Positions 23,780 through 33,408 of a stretch of DNA of 64,000 bases are shown here, piece by piece. Where the stretch lies: the NCBI RefSeq assembly GCF_015594725.1, contig NZ_JADNRC010000012.1, positions 62,001-126,000 of the forward strand, in the 5' to 3' direction. This stretch comes from Flavobacterium sp. ALJ2. Its GTDB lineage: Bacteria > Bacteroidota > Bacteroidia > Flavobacteriales > Flavobacteriaceae. Below the pieces are notes generated by a model. The model saw only the letters and a program-made list of their open reading frames with translations, was not told where the DNA came from and did not search any database. Positions within the stretch are counted from its first letter, which is position 1; every line of letters begins with the position of its first letter. The position numbers and the translations under genes were made by a program.

Positions 23780-24943
23780 TTAATGATGATCGTGCTCTTC
23801 AACAGCCTGACCAATAAATAATGCTGATAGCAAAGTAAATACATATGCTTGCAAAGCAGCAACCAACATTTCTAATACACTCATGAACAATACGAATGCT
23901 CCAGCAACTGGCCCGATAGCAATAGTTTTGAAAATGAAAATCAAAGAAACTAAACTTAAAATAATAATGTGACCTGCAGTGATGTTTGCAAATAAACGAA
24001 TCATCAATGCAAATGGCTTAGTAAGCATTCCTATAATTTCTACAGGAATCATAATTGGAGCCAACCACACAGGAACTCCTGGCGTATTAAAAATATGACC
24101 CCAGTAATTTTTGTTTGCGCTTAAAGTTGTAACGATAAAAGTAATAAATGCCATTACAAATGTAAAATAGATATTACCTGTTAAGTTAGAACTGAATGGA
24201 AAGAAAGGAATCAATCCGATAAGGTTATTAATCCAGATAAAGAAAAAGATAGTTAAAAGATACGGCATGTATTTAGCGTATTTTTTTGTTCCAATATTTG
24301 GAATCGCAATCTCATCTCTAACATATGTAACTAATGGCTCTAAAAATCCTGCCAATCCTTTTGGTGCATTTGGGTTTTTCTTATATGATCTTGCTACTGC
24401 AAAAAACAAGAAAAACAAAACTATTGCTGATAACAACATCGAGAAAACATTCTTTGTGATAGAAAAATCTAAAGGTCTTGCATCAAAAGCAAAAGCGCCA
24501 TTATCTCTTTCCTCTTTTGTCATTTGCTCAAATTTGTCAGCATAAAAAATTACTTCTTTATAACGAACAACTTTTTGACCATTGACATCTACAACATGTT
24601 CTCCTGCATTATCGTGGTGAAATTTTTCTGATGAAAAAATCTCTAATCCATTTTTAGTCCATAAAATAACTGGTAGATTTAGCGAAATAGCATGACCCTT
24701 CCAGTCAGCAATATGAAAATCATGAGAATCTCCAATGTGTGAATTAATCAACTCACTTGCATTAAACTCTTTTTCTATTTCGTGACCAACACTTTCTCCG
24801 TGACCGCTTCCTTCAACTGTCTCAACAACGTTTTCGTGTTTAATAGAAATACTATCAACAGGAGTAGAGGCGAAACTTATCGACGAAGTAAAAGCTAATA
24901 AAGTAACTAATACGTACTGAACTGGTTTGTTTGAAAATATCAT
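23780..24943 (-). CDS. atpB: ATP synthase F0 subunit a, with long N-terminal domain
   Basis: 387 residues, longer than the 270 of E. coli because of a signal-peptide-bearing N-terminal periplasmic domain of about 140 residues (MIFSNKPVQYVLVTLLAFTSSISFA then a His- and acid-rich stretch). This is usual in Bacteroidota. The membrane part carries the essential Arg in 'KPFALMIRLFANITAGHI' and the C-terminal 'AYVFTLLSALFIGQAVEEHDHH'. First gene of the F0F1 cluster proper. Confidence 0.97.
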   Translation of the reverse strand: MIFSNKPVQYVLVTLLAFTSSISFASTPVDSISIKHENVVETVEGSGHGESVGHEIEKEFNASELINSHIGDSHDFHIADWKGHAISLNLPVILWTKNGLEIFSSEKFHHDNAGEHVVDVNGQKVVRYKEVIFYADKFEQMTKEERDNGAFAFDARPLDFSITKNVFSMLLSAIVLFFLFFAVARSYKKNPNAPKGLAGFLEPLVTYVRDEIAIPNIGTKKYAKYMPYLLTIFFFIWINNLIGLIPFFPFSSNLTGNIYFTFVMAFITFIVTTLSANKNYWGHIFNTPGVPVWLAPIMIPVEIIGMLTKPFALMIRLFANITAGHIIILSLVSLIFIFKTIAIGPVAGAFVLFMSVLEMLVAALQAYVFTLLSALFIGQAVEEHDHH

Positions 24944-24984
24944 TATTAAATCTTTATCTAATTTTAGGTTCCAAAAATTTTTTG

Positions 24985-24992
24985 CAAAGGTA
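24985..24992 (-). promoter_or_regulatory. -7 box upstream of atpB
   Basis: On the minus strand TACCTTTG fits TAnnTTTG and lies 41 bp upstream of the atpB start. No clear TTG is seen at -33. Confidence 0.45.
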
Positions 24993-25076
24993 CATTTTAA
25001 ATTGAAAATCGAAAATTTATGGATGTGTTTTTTGAAATTACATTTTAAATTATCAACTTATCTAACAATGAAGCGA

Positions 25077-25460
25077 TTAGCCTTTATTTATTAGTCTAAC
25101 AGTAAAATAGGTTTCAAAAAGTAAAAATAAAAAATAAGGGATAAAAAATGCTCCCAAATCAATTATTGGATCTTTAACGCCGGCTTTTATCAAAGGAATT
25201 AGAAAAATGATAGCTACCATCATTCTGAAAAAACTTGCTCCAAGAAAAGCGAACCCTGTATAAGTTGGGAAAACTTTATTCACATAAATTAAAAACAGGT
25301 ACACTAAAAAAGTAGCTAAAATATTAAATATGTAAATACTCCAAACGGAATAAAAAAACACTAATTGAGCTGACAATGATTGCATTATAAAATATTGTGT
25401 AACTAACAATACAATCGAAAAAGGAACAAAATACTTAAGAAAATCTACAACTTTATTCAT
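25077..25460 (-). CDS. Four-TM membrane protein upstream of atpB (DUF6168-like)
   Basis: 127 residues with about four membrane segments and short loops, ending VRLINKG. Abuts the AtpZ-like gene with overlapping stop and start, so the two are coupled. Flavobacteria carry this gene consistently before atpB; I believe it is the DUF6168 family, without certainty. By position it may help assemble F0, filling the place AtpI holds in other bacteria. Confidence 0.7.
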   Translation of the reverse strand: MNKVVDFLKYFVPFSIVLLVTQYFIMQSLSAQLVFFYSVWSIYIFNILATFLVYLFLIYVNKVFPTYTGFAFLGASFFRMMVAIIFLIPLIKAGVKDPIIDLGAFFIPYFLFLLFETYFTVRLINKG

Positions 25461-25687
25461 TATTTATTTAAATTTTTAACTTGTCGAATGACATTATAAA
25501 GAGCTAGAAAGACAGAAAATAAAGACAAGATAATTGTCCACAGTGAACCTCCATTTGAATATTTTTCGTCTAACCAAATACCCAGATAGGAAAATAAAAA
25601 TATAATTACTCCCATCTGTATTGGAATGTTAACAAAAACTAGCCATTTGTTATTTCTCTGATTTTCATTTGGTTCTTTCTCCGTCAT
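25460..25687 (-). CDS. AtpZ/AtpI-like protein
   Basis: 75 residues with two membrane helices ('PIQMGVIIFLFSYLGIWLD' and 'SLWTIILSLFSVFLALYNVIRQV'), matching the AtpZ/AtpI pattern (G...G.WLD......P..t.....lG...g). Those proteins help assemble the c-ring or carry Mg2+ with AtpI. It overlaps the bactofilin gene by 23 bp upstream and the four-TM gene by one base downstream. Confidence 0.82.
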   Translation of the reverse strand: MTEKEPNENQRNNKWLVFVNIPIQMGVIIFLFSYLGIWLDEKYSNGGSLWTIILSLFSVFLALYNVIRQVKNLNK

Positions 25688-26057
25688 TTATTGCACTTTT
25701 AGAATCTGTCATCATTATACAAGTCGCTGTAAAGTCGGCACCTGGTTCTACAGATAATTTACCTACGGTTACTTCTCCATTAATTTTTGCTGTTGCTTTT
25801 ACATTTAAAAGCTCAGCAACTTTGATCTTTCCTGTAAATTCTCCTTCAATATCGGCATTCTGGCAAATGATCTCTCCCTTGACTTTACTCTTTGGGCCAA
25901 GTACAATTTTTCCTTTCGAGGTAAAATTACCTATTAATTCTCCGTCTAATCTAAAATCGGCTAACGATGTAATATCTCCGGTTATGATAGTTCCTTCAAC
26001 TATTCTATTCGTTTTTCCTAGGTTTTCTGTGCTAAATTTTTGGGCTTTATTAAACAT
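25665..26057 (-). CDS. Bactofilin family polymer-forming cytoskeletal protein
   Basis: 130 residues. The core is a run of short beta-strands with the bactofilin signature ('RIVEGTIITGDITSLADFRLDGELIGNFTSKGKIVLG', read in pieces, and 'VKGEIICQNADIEGEF'), which builds a right-handed beta-helix. Charged unstructured tails flank it. It starts 2 bp after sprE ends and overlaps the AtpZ-like gene by 23 bp, so all belong to one transcription unit. Role: nucleotide-free cytoskeletal filaments used in cell shape or protein positioning. Confidence 0.9.
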   Translation of the reverse strand: MFNKAQKFSTENLGKTNRIVEGTIITGDITSLADFRLDGELIGNFTSKGKIVLGPKSKVKGEIICQNADIEGEFTGKIKVAELLNVKATAKINGEVTVGKLSVEPGADFTATCIMMTDSKSAINDGERTK

Positions 26058-26059
26058 GT

Positions 26060-28678
26060 TTAAGGTGTTTTAGGAGCTAAATAGGCTTCTAAATTTTTAT
26101 TAATTTGTACTATACTATAATTGTCACTTGATATTATTACTGCTGGATAGGCTGCCAAATTATACTTTTTGTTTTCTTTTAATACTTTTGCAACATCATT
26201 TGCATAACTCTCTGATTTTATACCATGAATAGTAACAAATCCAGAGTCCAAATCATATTTATCAAAAGAATAAGTTAGTTTTTGGAAGTTCTCATCAACT
26301 AAGAATTTTTTAATAATATCTTCAATTGTTTTTCTTGCTTTTTCATCCTGAATACCTATTTTGTAAAGGATTTTCCAATTTCTGTTATCAACAGTTGTAA
26401 ATACACGTTTCTCCAAAAATGGAATTTGATTGGCTAAAACATCCTGTGCTTTTTTACCTTCTTCACTATTAGGATAATTCTCTGCTACATTTTCTATTGC
26501 TTTTTTATACGCAACTAATCCTTTGGCTTTTGCTAATGTATTGGCTTTTAATAACTCAAATTTAGAAACTATTTCATCTCCTGAATATTGATTTATGAGA
26601 TTATCAATATTATTTAAGACTTCGGCATATTTTTCTTCTTGGAATAATTTATACCATTTTTGATATTCTTTTTCTGGTGCCTTTATTCCTCCTCCCTCAT
26701 CTAAACCATTATTATTTATAATTTGTGCATATCTTGAATTTGGGTAACGTGAAGTTATATCCAGTTTCATCGATACTGCTTTAGCAGGATTTATAATCTC
26801 GTATATTTTATATAAATTATACATTGATGGCAAAATTAATTTTTCTTCAGGATTATTCTTCAATAATTGTTCTAACTTATTGCTAGCCAATTCATATTCT
26901 TTGAATTTCTCTTTGTAAATAAGTCCTAACTGGTAGTAAGAAAAATTTCGTTCCTGAACAATACTATCTATTGCCTGTTTGTCTTTTGGAAGTTGTTTTA
27001 AATAAAAATCTGCGGTATATTTTTCAACTATTACTTCTTCTTTTATTGAATCATTTACAACAACTGCTGTTGATTTATCATCATCAGAATTTGCATTCGA
27101 TTTATTAGACGGTAATCTCCAGTGGCTATTTACATCTCTGTTCCCCCAGAGTTTTTTGAATTGTAATTTACCATAAGCTACTGTTGATGGATTATAAAAA
27201 TAAAAAACACTCGCAACCTCATTTCCTGTTGGCGGACTTGGAATACCACTTTTCTCAGAATTCCCTGGTAGAGCACCTTTTGCTGTTATAGTTTCTATAC
27301 CTCCTCCATTAGTATTTCGCTCTATATTGGCAATTTTCTCTTTTTGTTTTTCTTCAAGAATTCGTTTTGCTTCATCGGCAGTTTTTAACTTGGCTATATA
27401 ATCTCCAAAATATTTTAATCTGTCTGAATCTGAAAGTCCAACTACATTTATAATACTATCATTACGCTTAGCAATACCTTCATATTTTATTACATCATCC
27501 AAATTTTTTCTGGTTTTCTGGATATAAACATATTCTCTAGTTTTAGAATCTAATTTAACCAAAGTGCTATCGTAATACTTTGCTGCTAATGTATAACTTG
27601 CTTTTTTAAAGTACATATTCCCTATGTTACGATAGGTGGATGCTACTAAATAGGAATCTTTAGATTTTCTTTTTAAAGAAGAATTATAAAATTTTAATGC
27701 TGATTTTTCATCTTTATTTTTATCAAAAAAGACTCCCATTTCATAAAATATTACATCTAAGAATGGTCTATTTTCTCTATCATCAACTAATTTATTGTAT
27801 GTTTTAATAAAAAGTTCACTATCACCATTTTGATAATCAAATAACTGAGCCTTTTTTGCATAAGCATTAATTACATACTTTCGTTCTGCTCTTCTGTTCA
27901 TATCGATTACTGATTGATAAAAATAAAGTGCACTATCTCTCTTATTTGTTTCCTGATATAATTGTCCTAAAATAAAACGGTATCTAGATCTTTCTGGATT
28001 TCTTTTGGTAAACTCTTCTGCAATTTTAAGTTTTGTAATTGCACTATCTTTTTGTTCCAAATTAATAAAAGCTTCTGCTAATAAGGCATTTGCATTTGCA
28101 TAAACTTGCTTTTTTAATGCAACTCCTTTTATTAATTTATAGATGTTTTTTATAACCAGCTCATCATTACCTAAACGCATATTGGTTTTCTCTCGCCAAA
28201 TTCTTGCCGTATTGATATTGCTACTTGTTGGATATTTATATAAAATGTAATTAAATGCTTCTAGAGCAGGTAAAAATCTCTGATCATAATAACGAGCCTG
28301 ACCAAGCATTAAATACGCTTCGTCTATCTGACTGTTTTTTTCTCGTCCACCAATATTCATCGAATGTTTCTGAATGGCCTTGGTCGCTTTTGTCTCTGCA
28401 AGTTGAAAATCAGGATTTTTAGTTTTAACTTCATCTGAATTACCTTCATCAATTTGCATCCTTTCAACAGGCAGTAATTTCCAAAAGTTATCGGTATAAT
28501 TAGCTTCTATCGCTTTCATCCCTTTATCAAAACCCACTTGCCCGTTATACAAAATATTATACTTTGTACTTAAAGCATGGGAATTTCTTGCCAAAAACGT
28601 ATCTCTTTTTGTAGAACAAGCTATCAAAAAAGAGATAAATATAAACAGAAAAATGTATTTAAATCTATTGTTTTTCAA
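26060..28678 (-). CDS. sprE: TPR lipoprotein SprE/PorW (type IX secretion and gliding)
   Basis: 872 residues beginning with a lipoprotein signal (lipobox LIAC, Cys21) and many TPR-like helical repeats along the whole length. A mid-protein block 'FYFYNPSTVAYGKLQFKKLWGNR' is the hallmark of PorW/SprE. In Flavobacterium johnsoniae and Porphyromonas gingivalis this protein is needed for the type IX secretion system, bridging motor and outer-membrane parts. Length matches F. johnsoniae SprE. It is directly followed by the bactofilin gene. Confidence 0.87.
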   Translation of the reverse strand: MKNNRFKYIFLFIFISFLIACSTKRDTFLARNSHALSTKYNILYNGQVGFDKGMKAIEANYTDNFWKLLPVERMQIDEGNSDEVKTKNPDFQLAETKATKAIQKHSMNIGGREKNSQIDEAYLMLGQARYYDQRFLPALEAFNYILYKYPTSSNINTARIWREKTNMRLGNDELVIKNIYKLIKGVALKKQVYANANALLAEAFINLEQKDSAITKLKIAEEFTKRNPERSRYRFILGQLYQETNKRDSALYFYQSVIDMNRRAERKYVINAYAKKAQLFDYQNGDSELFIKTYNKLVDDRENRPFLDVIFYEMGVFFDKNKDEKSALKFYNSSLKRKSKDSYLVASTYRNIGNMYFKKASYTLAAKYYDSTLVKLDSKTREYVYIQKTRKNLDDVIKYEGIAKRNDSIINVVGLSDSDRLKYFGDYIAKLKTADEAKRILEEKQKEKIANIERNTNGGGIETITAKGALPGNSEKSGIPSPPTGNEVASVFYFYNPSTVAYGKLQFKKLWGNRDVNSHWRLPSNKSNANSDDDKSTAVVVNDSIKEEVIVEKYTADFYLKQLPKDKQAIDSIVQERNFSYYQLGLIYKEKFKEYELASNKLEQLLKNNPEEKLILPSMYNLYKIYEIINPAKAVSMKLDITSRYPNSRYAQIINNNGLDEGGGIKAPEKEYQKWYKLFQEEKYAEVLNNIDNLINQYSGDEIVSKFELLKANTLAKAKGLVAYKKAIENVAENYPNSEEGKKAQDVLANQIPFLEKRVFTTVDNRNWKILYKIGIQDEKARKTIEDIIKKFLVDENFQKLTYSFDKYDLDSGFVTIHGIKSESYANDVAKVLKENKKYNLAAYPAVIISSDNYSIVQINKNLEAYLAPKTP

Positions 28679-28765
28679 TGGGAAACACTTTTAACATTTA
28701 ACATCTAAAAAAGTTTTTTAGTATAATGACTGGTAAAAATACGCTTCTTTTTGAAATATTTATAT

Positions 28766-29461
28766 TTAAACGGCAAAAAACGCTTCTAATTCTTGAAGTG
28801 TTTCTTTAGATGTCTGGATGTCTTTTACAATTTCTCCTTTATTTAAAGCAACTATTCTATCACAAACTTCGACTGTATGTTGCAAATCATGGCTCGAAAC
28901 CAAAACTGTAACATTCGGATTATCTGCTAGTTCTTTAATTATTTTTTTTAATCTACTCACTGTTGTCGGGTCTAAGTTAGCAAATGGTTCGTCTAAAACA
29001 ATTACTTCGGGGCCACCAATAAGCGTGGCTATAATTCCTATTTTTTTTTGATTCCCTTTGGATAAATCACGCAGGTATTTTTTGTTTTTTAAAATTTCAC
29101 CATTAAAAAACTCTTCGTGTTTTGATAACAATGCATCAACATCCGCTTTATTTTGTTTGCGTAAATCTCCTACAAAGTAAAAATACTCTTCTGGAGTTAA
29201 ATACCCAATCAGAAAACTTTCGTCTAAAAAAGAACCTGTAAAAGTTTTCCAACCTTCATCATTATTTACTTGTACGTTATTATTAATTATATTTCCTGTA
29301 GATGGCTGGATTAAATCCAATAATAAACTAAAAAAAGTAGTCTTCCCTGCTCCATTATTTCCAACCAATCCAAAACTTTGCCCTTTTGGAATTTCTAAAT
29401 TTTCTATTTTTAAAACCGTTGTCCCGTTATATATTTTTGAAAGTTGATTTACTTGTATCAT
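28766..29461 (-). CDS. ABC transporter ATP-binding protein
   Basis: 231 residues. Walker A 'GLVGNNGAGKTTFFSLL', signature 'LRDLSKGNQKKIGI' (SKGNQ variant), Walker B 'VIVLDEPFANLDP', H-loop 'VLVSSHDL'. Pairs with the DUF5687 permease encoded about 100 bp upstream in the same orientation. Substrate unknown. Confidence 0.93.
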   Translation of the reverse strand: MIQVNQLSKIYNGTTVLKIENLEIPKGQSFGLVGNNGAGKTTFFSLLLDLIQPSTGNIINNNVQVNNDEGWKTFTGSFLDESFLIGYLTPEEYFYFVGDLRKQNKADVDALLSKHEEFFNGEILKNKKYLRDLSKGNQKKIGIIATLIGGPEVIVLDEPFANLDPTTVSRLKKIIKELADNPNVTVLVSSHDLQHTVEVCDRIVALNKGEIVKDIQTSKETLQELEAFFAV

Positions 29462-29558
29462 GGTAATTATAGATTTTAGTCCCGAAGCTTCGGAATTGAT
29501 TTTTAGATTACGTCAATTAAAATTAATTCTCTAATTGACACATTTTTAAATTGATAAA

Positions 29559-31028
29559 TTATCCCTTTTGTTTATATGCACTTATGGTTTTATATTTTTC
29601 GATTTTATATCTTTTTTCGATTAATGAAAAAACCTTATCTCTAAATACAAAACCTATAATTCCTGCTAAAGCAACCAATGCTAATCCAATATTAGGATTT
29701 CCAAGAGAAAAACCAATCCAGTACAATCCCACTGGTAGCAATAATTTAGGTAGTGTAAGCAACATTGCACTTACATTGAACGCTTTTTTATCTCCAAAAG
29801 CACCACTAGTAGATGTTAAGTCAATTGGAGTTTTAGTAAATGCTCCTCCTAAAAGAACTAAATGTGAATTAACGCCAATATTATAAATTGCTCCAACGAC
29901 AATTATAAGATATACTTGCCATCCAAAATAAAGATAAAATGAAGCTAATATTGTTGAAACAATTGTTGCGATAACTATTAACCACCATTTTGATGTAATA
30001 TATCCTTTGTACGGAATATTTTGAGTCATCATAAGTTGGTAATACGAACTATCCCAGCTTGGTACAAATTGTCCGAAAGTAAACAGAAAACCACCTGAAA
30101 CAAAGATACCTGCAAAAATGTGCATAACGGGGCTATTATATGATTTGACCCCACCAGAAAAAAATAGTAAACCATAAAACAAGAAAAGAATACTCATCAT
30201 AATAGTCATCTTGGATCTTTTATTTCTCTTTATAAGTTTAATATCATTTTTAAGAAATGTTCCTAATGTCCCGAATTGATTAAGCCACGTTAAATTTTCA
30301 GTTTTAGCAATATCGTGCTTATTCGAAAGTCCTGCATCAAGATATAAATTGCTTTTAAAATAATTAAAAGTTACATAATACAACCCTATCAAAACCAAAA
30401 CCGGAATAAGAAAAAGTCCTTTTATTACATATAATCCATCAAAAAAGAAAACGGTATAATTGGTAATATCAAAAATATTATAATATTGTAATCCTCCAAA
30501 AATAGCTATTACAACGAGAAAAATGACAAACAATTTATCAATATTACTTAACAAAATATTCAGGTAATTATTGATATAAATTAATGCTATTATAGCCAAA
30601 TGCCAAAAAATTACACCTAAGATATCATATCCTTCTAGCAATAATACTATCGTAAAAGGGAGAAAAAAGAAAGCATGAACAATATTAAAAAACGATAAGG
30701 CTGTTTTTCCAAGTGAAAAATGAACTATGGTTTTCTTTTGGATTCTCAATGTTAATAAAGGTCTTATATTAAGCACTGGAATGGCTTGCATTAAAAGTCT
30801 AATGGCCAAATCGAATAAAAAATAATAAACTAAGAACTTATTTATAGTTAATAAAGGATCCAGATTCATCTTTTTAAGAATATAAAAAGCCCCAGCTCCT
30901 GCTGCTATAAAAATAAGTGAAAAATAAACTGCCAGAAACCCTATTATAATTTTCAATGCTACATTAGCACCAAAAGATGCCGACCTTGAAAAGGCTTTCC
31001 ATTCGAGATAAATAAACTTTTTAATCAT
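29559..31028 (-). CDS. DUF5687 family ABC-2-type permease
   Basis: About 489 residues with around 12 membrane segments. Start set at MIKKFIYLEWKAFSRSASFG, which is the standard beginning of the family; 19 residues further upstream are not conserved-looking. Internal 'LTWLNQFGTLGTFLKNDIKLIKRNKRSK' is a family feature of Bacteroidota DUF5687. It is the partner of the ATPase at 28766. Confidence 0.88.
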   Translation of the reverse strand: MIKKFIYLEWKAFSRSASFGANVALKIIIGFLAVYFSLIFIAAGAGAFYILKKMNLDPLLTINKFLVYYFLFDLAIRLLMQAIPVLNIRPLLTLRIQKKTIVHFSLGKTALSFFNIVHAFFFLPFTIVLLLEGYDILGVIFWHLAIIALIYINNYLNILLSNIDKLFVIFLVVIAIFGGLQYYNIFDITNYTVFFFDGLYVIKGLFLIPVLVLIGLYYVTFNYFKSNLYLDAGLSNKHDIAKTENLTWLNQFGTLGTFLKNDIKLIKRNKRSKMTIMMSILFLFYGLLFFSGGVKSYNSPVMHIFAGIFVSGGFLFTFGQFVPSWDSSYYQLMMTQNIPYKGYITSKWWLIVIATIVSTILASFYLYFGWQVYLIIVVGAIYNIGVNSHLVLLGGAFTKTPIDLTSTSGAFGDKKAFNVSAMLLTLPKLLLPVGLYWIGFSLGNPNIGLALVALAGIIGFVFRDKVFSLIEKRYKIEKYKTISAYKQKG

Positions 31029-31130
31029 TTTTTTATGGTTTAGTCTGTCAGTTAGTCTGTAAATGTAAGAAAACGTTACAAACAAAATAAAATATTACTA
31101 TTTAATACCAATCATTTAATAGCTGTTTGC

Positions 31131-31138
31131 TATTTTTG
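31131..31138 (+). promoter_or_regulatory. -7 box of the ferredoxin reductase gene
   Basis: TATTTTTG (TAnnTTTG) sits 15 bp before the ATG at 31154. It lies downstream of an alternative ATG at 31127, which shows the shorter start is correct. Confidence 0.5.
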
Positions 31139-31153
31139 CAAAAAAACAATATC

Positions 31154-32206
31154 ATGCCTTCATTCCTAAAACTAATAATAAAAGAAGTAAAACGTGAAAC
31201 TGCTGCTGCAGTCTCAATACTTTTTAATGTTCCTGAAGAACTAAAATCAAACTATGCTTTTGTTGCAGGACAATATATCAATTTACGATTAACATTAGAT
31301 AACAAAGAACTTCGTCGTGCTTATTCTATTTGTTCTTCTCCAGAGAGTGGCGAGTTACGTATTGCAGTAAAAGCTGTGAAAAATGGTGTTTTTTCTCAAT
31401 TTGCAACTTCAAGACTAAAAGCTGGAGATGTCCTTGAAGTAGGTAAACCAGAAGGCAAATTTACATTTGAACCGGAACCTGAAAAACAAAAAAATTATGC
31501 TGCATTTGTTGCTGGAAGTGGAATAACTCCTGTACTTTCTATCTTAAAATCAGTTTTAAAAAGTGAGCCAAAAAGTTCATTTGTACTAGTTTACGGAAAC
31601 AAAACTATTGAAGACACTATTTTCCATCAAGAATTACACGATTTACAATTGCAATATGTAGGCCGTTTCTTTGTACACTATGTTTATAGTCAGGCTAAAG
31701 CAGAAAATGCATTGTTTGGGAGAATTGATAAATCGGCAGTAAATTATGTATTGAATAACAAACATAAAGAATTAGAATTTGATAAATTCTATTTATGTGG
31801 TCCTGAAGAAATGATCAATACTGTTTCAGGGATTCTGAAAGAAAAAAATGTGAAAGAATCTGCTATAAAATTTGAGCTTTTCACTTCTTCAACTCAAGAA
31901 AATAAAATTGATACTTCATTAGAAGGACATTCAAAAATCACTGTTCTTGTTGATGATGAAGAAGTTTCTTTTGAAATGTCTCAAAAACAAACCATTCTTG
32001 ATGCTGCTTTAAAGCAAGGAATTGATGCTCCTTATTCTTGCCAAGGCGGAATTTGCAGCAGCTGTCTTGCTCGTGTAACTTCGGGAACTGCCGAAATGAA
32101 AAAGAACTCGATTTTAACGGATAAAGAAATCGCAGACGGATTAATTCTTACCTGTCAAGCACATCCAACATCGGAGTCTATTTATGTAGATTATGATGAT
32201 GTTTAA
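31154..32206 (+). CDS. FAD/2Fe-2S ferredoxin-type oxidoreductase (PaaE-like)
   Basis: 350 residues in three parts: FAD-binding barrel with 'RRAYSICSSP', NAD(P)-binding domain with 'FVAGSGITPVLSIL' and 'FYLCGPEEMI', and a C-terminal plant-type 2Fe-2S domain with 'SCQGGICSSCLA' (C-x4-C-x2-C) and a fourth Cys in 'LTCQAHP'. It passes electrons from NAD(P)H to a partner oxygenase or desaturase. No paa genes are nearby, so I avoid the name paaE. Monocistronic. Confidence 0.9.
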   Translation: MPSFLKLIIKEVKRETAAAVSILFNVPEELKSNYAFVAGQYINLRLTLDNKELRRAYSICSSPESGELRIAVKAVKNGVFSQFATSRLKAGDVLEVGKPEGKFTFEPEPEKQKNYAAFVAGSGITPVLSILKSVLKSEPKSSFVLVYGNKTIEDTIFHQELHDLQLQYVGRFFVHYVYSQAKAENALFGRIDKSAVNYVLNNKHKELEFDKFYLCGPEEMINTVSGILKEKNVKESAIKFELFTSSTQENKIDTSLEGHSKITVLVDDEEVSFEMSQKQTILDAALKQGIDAPYSCQGGICSSCLARVTSGTAEMKKNSILTDKEIADGLILTCQAHPTSESIYVDYDDV

Positions 32207-32275
32207 TCTTAAGCCTCAATTTTTCGTAACAGTCATAGTTTTCAGATATTTATTGAATGTAAAATATAAATTCAT

Positions 32276-32308
32276 AAAAAAGAGTTTGCAATTGCAAACT
32301 CTTTTTTT
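32276..32308. terminator. Bidirectional terminator
   Basis: A perfect 22-bp palindrome AGAGTTTGCAA/TTGCAAACTCT flanked by A5 on the left and T7 on the right. It serves the converging reductase and glycosyltransferase genes. Confidence 0.88.
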
Positions 32309-32361
32309 GTTTTATAAGTTTAGTTTTCTATGCACAATAAGACTCACTGAATACTGAATTA

Positions 32362-33408
32362 TTATAACTGCGACTGAATACTAGATACTACTTTATCAGG
32401 CAAAATTGTTCGCATTACATCTTCATAACCAGGAACTATTTTGTTTCCATACACCGATGTTGGTAATAAAGGAAATTTAGTCCTATTTGATACCAATGCT
32501 TCTTCTAGTTTTTGATTAAATGGTAAGAATCCTGCATACGGATGTGTTGCTCCCCAAAGTGTGATTACTTTTACACCCAGCATTGCAGCAATATGAGCAT
32601 TTCCTGAATCCATAGAAAGCATTACATCGAGATTACTAATCAGTTTTAATTCTTGCTGAAACTTAATTTTTCCAGCTACATTTATTACATTTTTAAATGG
32701 CTTAGAAAGTGATTCTAAAATTTCAATTTCTTTTTTCCCTCCACCAAAAAGTAAGATTGTATACTCTTTATTTTCAGCCAATTTTGCAATTACTTCCTGC
32801 ATTAAATCCATAGGATAAACCTTAGATTCGTATTGAGCAAAAGGGGCGATGCCTACTAGTTTTTGATAGTTTTCTCCAATCAAATTTGTAATTTCTGCAC
32901 TTAAAACTGTCTTTTTAGGAAATTCAGGATTAGATAAATCCAACGAAAAACCTAGTTGTTCAAACACTTTTGTGTGTCGTTCAAACATCGTTGGTAATTG
33001 CTCAAAGATTTTGTTTTCTGTACGCATTAATGCCTTTTTAGCCTCTCTTGCTTTATCAACAAAAGCGGTTTTCTTTCCGTTTAAAGCGAAAAAAGTCCTG
33101 ACAACTTTAGAACGTAAAACGTTATGCAAATCAGCAAAAGCATCAATATGCAATTCTTTTAAATCTTTATATAAACGCACCAATCCAATAAAACCTTTAT
33201 GACGCTCTTTATCATCAAAAACGAAAAAAGTTAAGTTAGGTATTCCATCAAAAAATGGTTTAAAAAATGGGCGTGAAATTACGGTTAATTGAACCTCCGG
33301 GTGCTGTTTTACAAATGCGCGTAAAACAGGAACCGTCATGGCGACATCTCCCATTGCGGAAAGTCTCATGACGGCTATGTGCTTAATTTTATTGGAAAAT
33401 TCTGCCAA
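32362..33408 (-). CDS. Glycosyltransferase family 9 (heptosyltransferase-like)
   Basis: 348 residues with two Rossmann-like halves. N-terminal 'IAVMRLSAMGDVAMTVPVLRAF' (GDV nucleotide-sugar loop start) and C-terminal 'LDVMLSMDSGNAHIAAMLGVKVITLWGATHPYAG' are standard for ADP-heptose:LPS heptosyltransferases. It probably adds a core sugar to lipooligosaccharide at the inner face of the membrane. Starts immediately after the DUF4254 gene (0 bp gap), an arrangement common in Flavobacteria. Confidence 0.9.
   Translation of the reverse strand: MAEFSNKIKHIAVMRLSAMGDVAMTVPVLRAFVKQHPEVQLTVISRPFFKPFFDGIPNLTFFVFDDKERHKGFIGLVRLYKDLKELHIDAFADLHNVLRSKVVRTFFALNGKKTAFVDKAREAKKALMRTENKIFEQLPTMFERHTKVFEQLGFSLDLSNPEFPKKTVLSAEITNLIGENYQKLVGIAPFAQYESKVYPMDLMQEVIAKLAENKEYTILLFGGGKKEIEILESLSKPFKNVINVAGKIKFQQELKLISNLDVMLSMDSGNAHIAAMLGVKVITLWGATHPYAGFLPFNQKLEEALVSNRTKFPLLPTSVYGNKIVPGYEDVMRTILPDKVVSSIQSQL

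Noticed and set aside
25669..26073. 134-codon plus-strand ORF antisense to the bactofilin gene
   Set aside because: A shadow of the regular codon pattern of the beta-helix gene; no family features.
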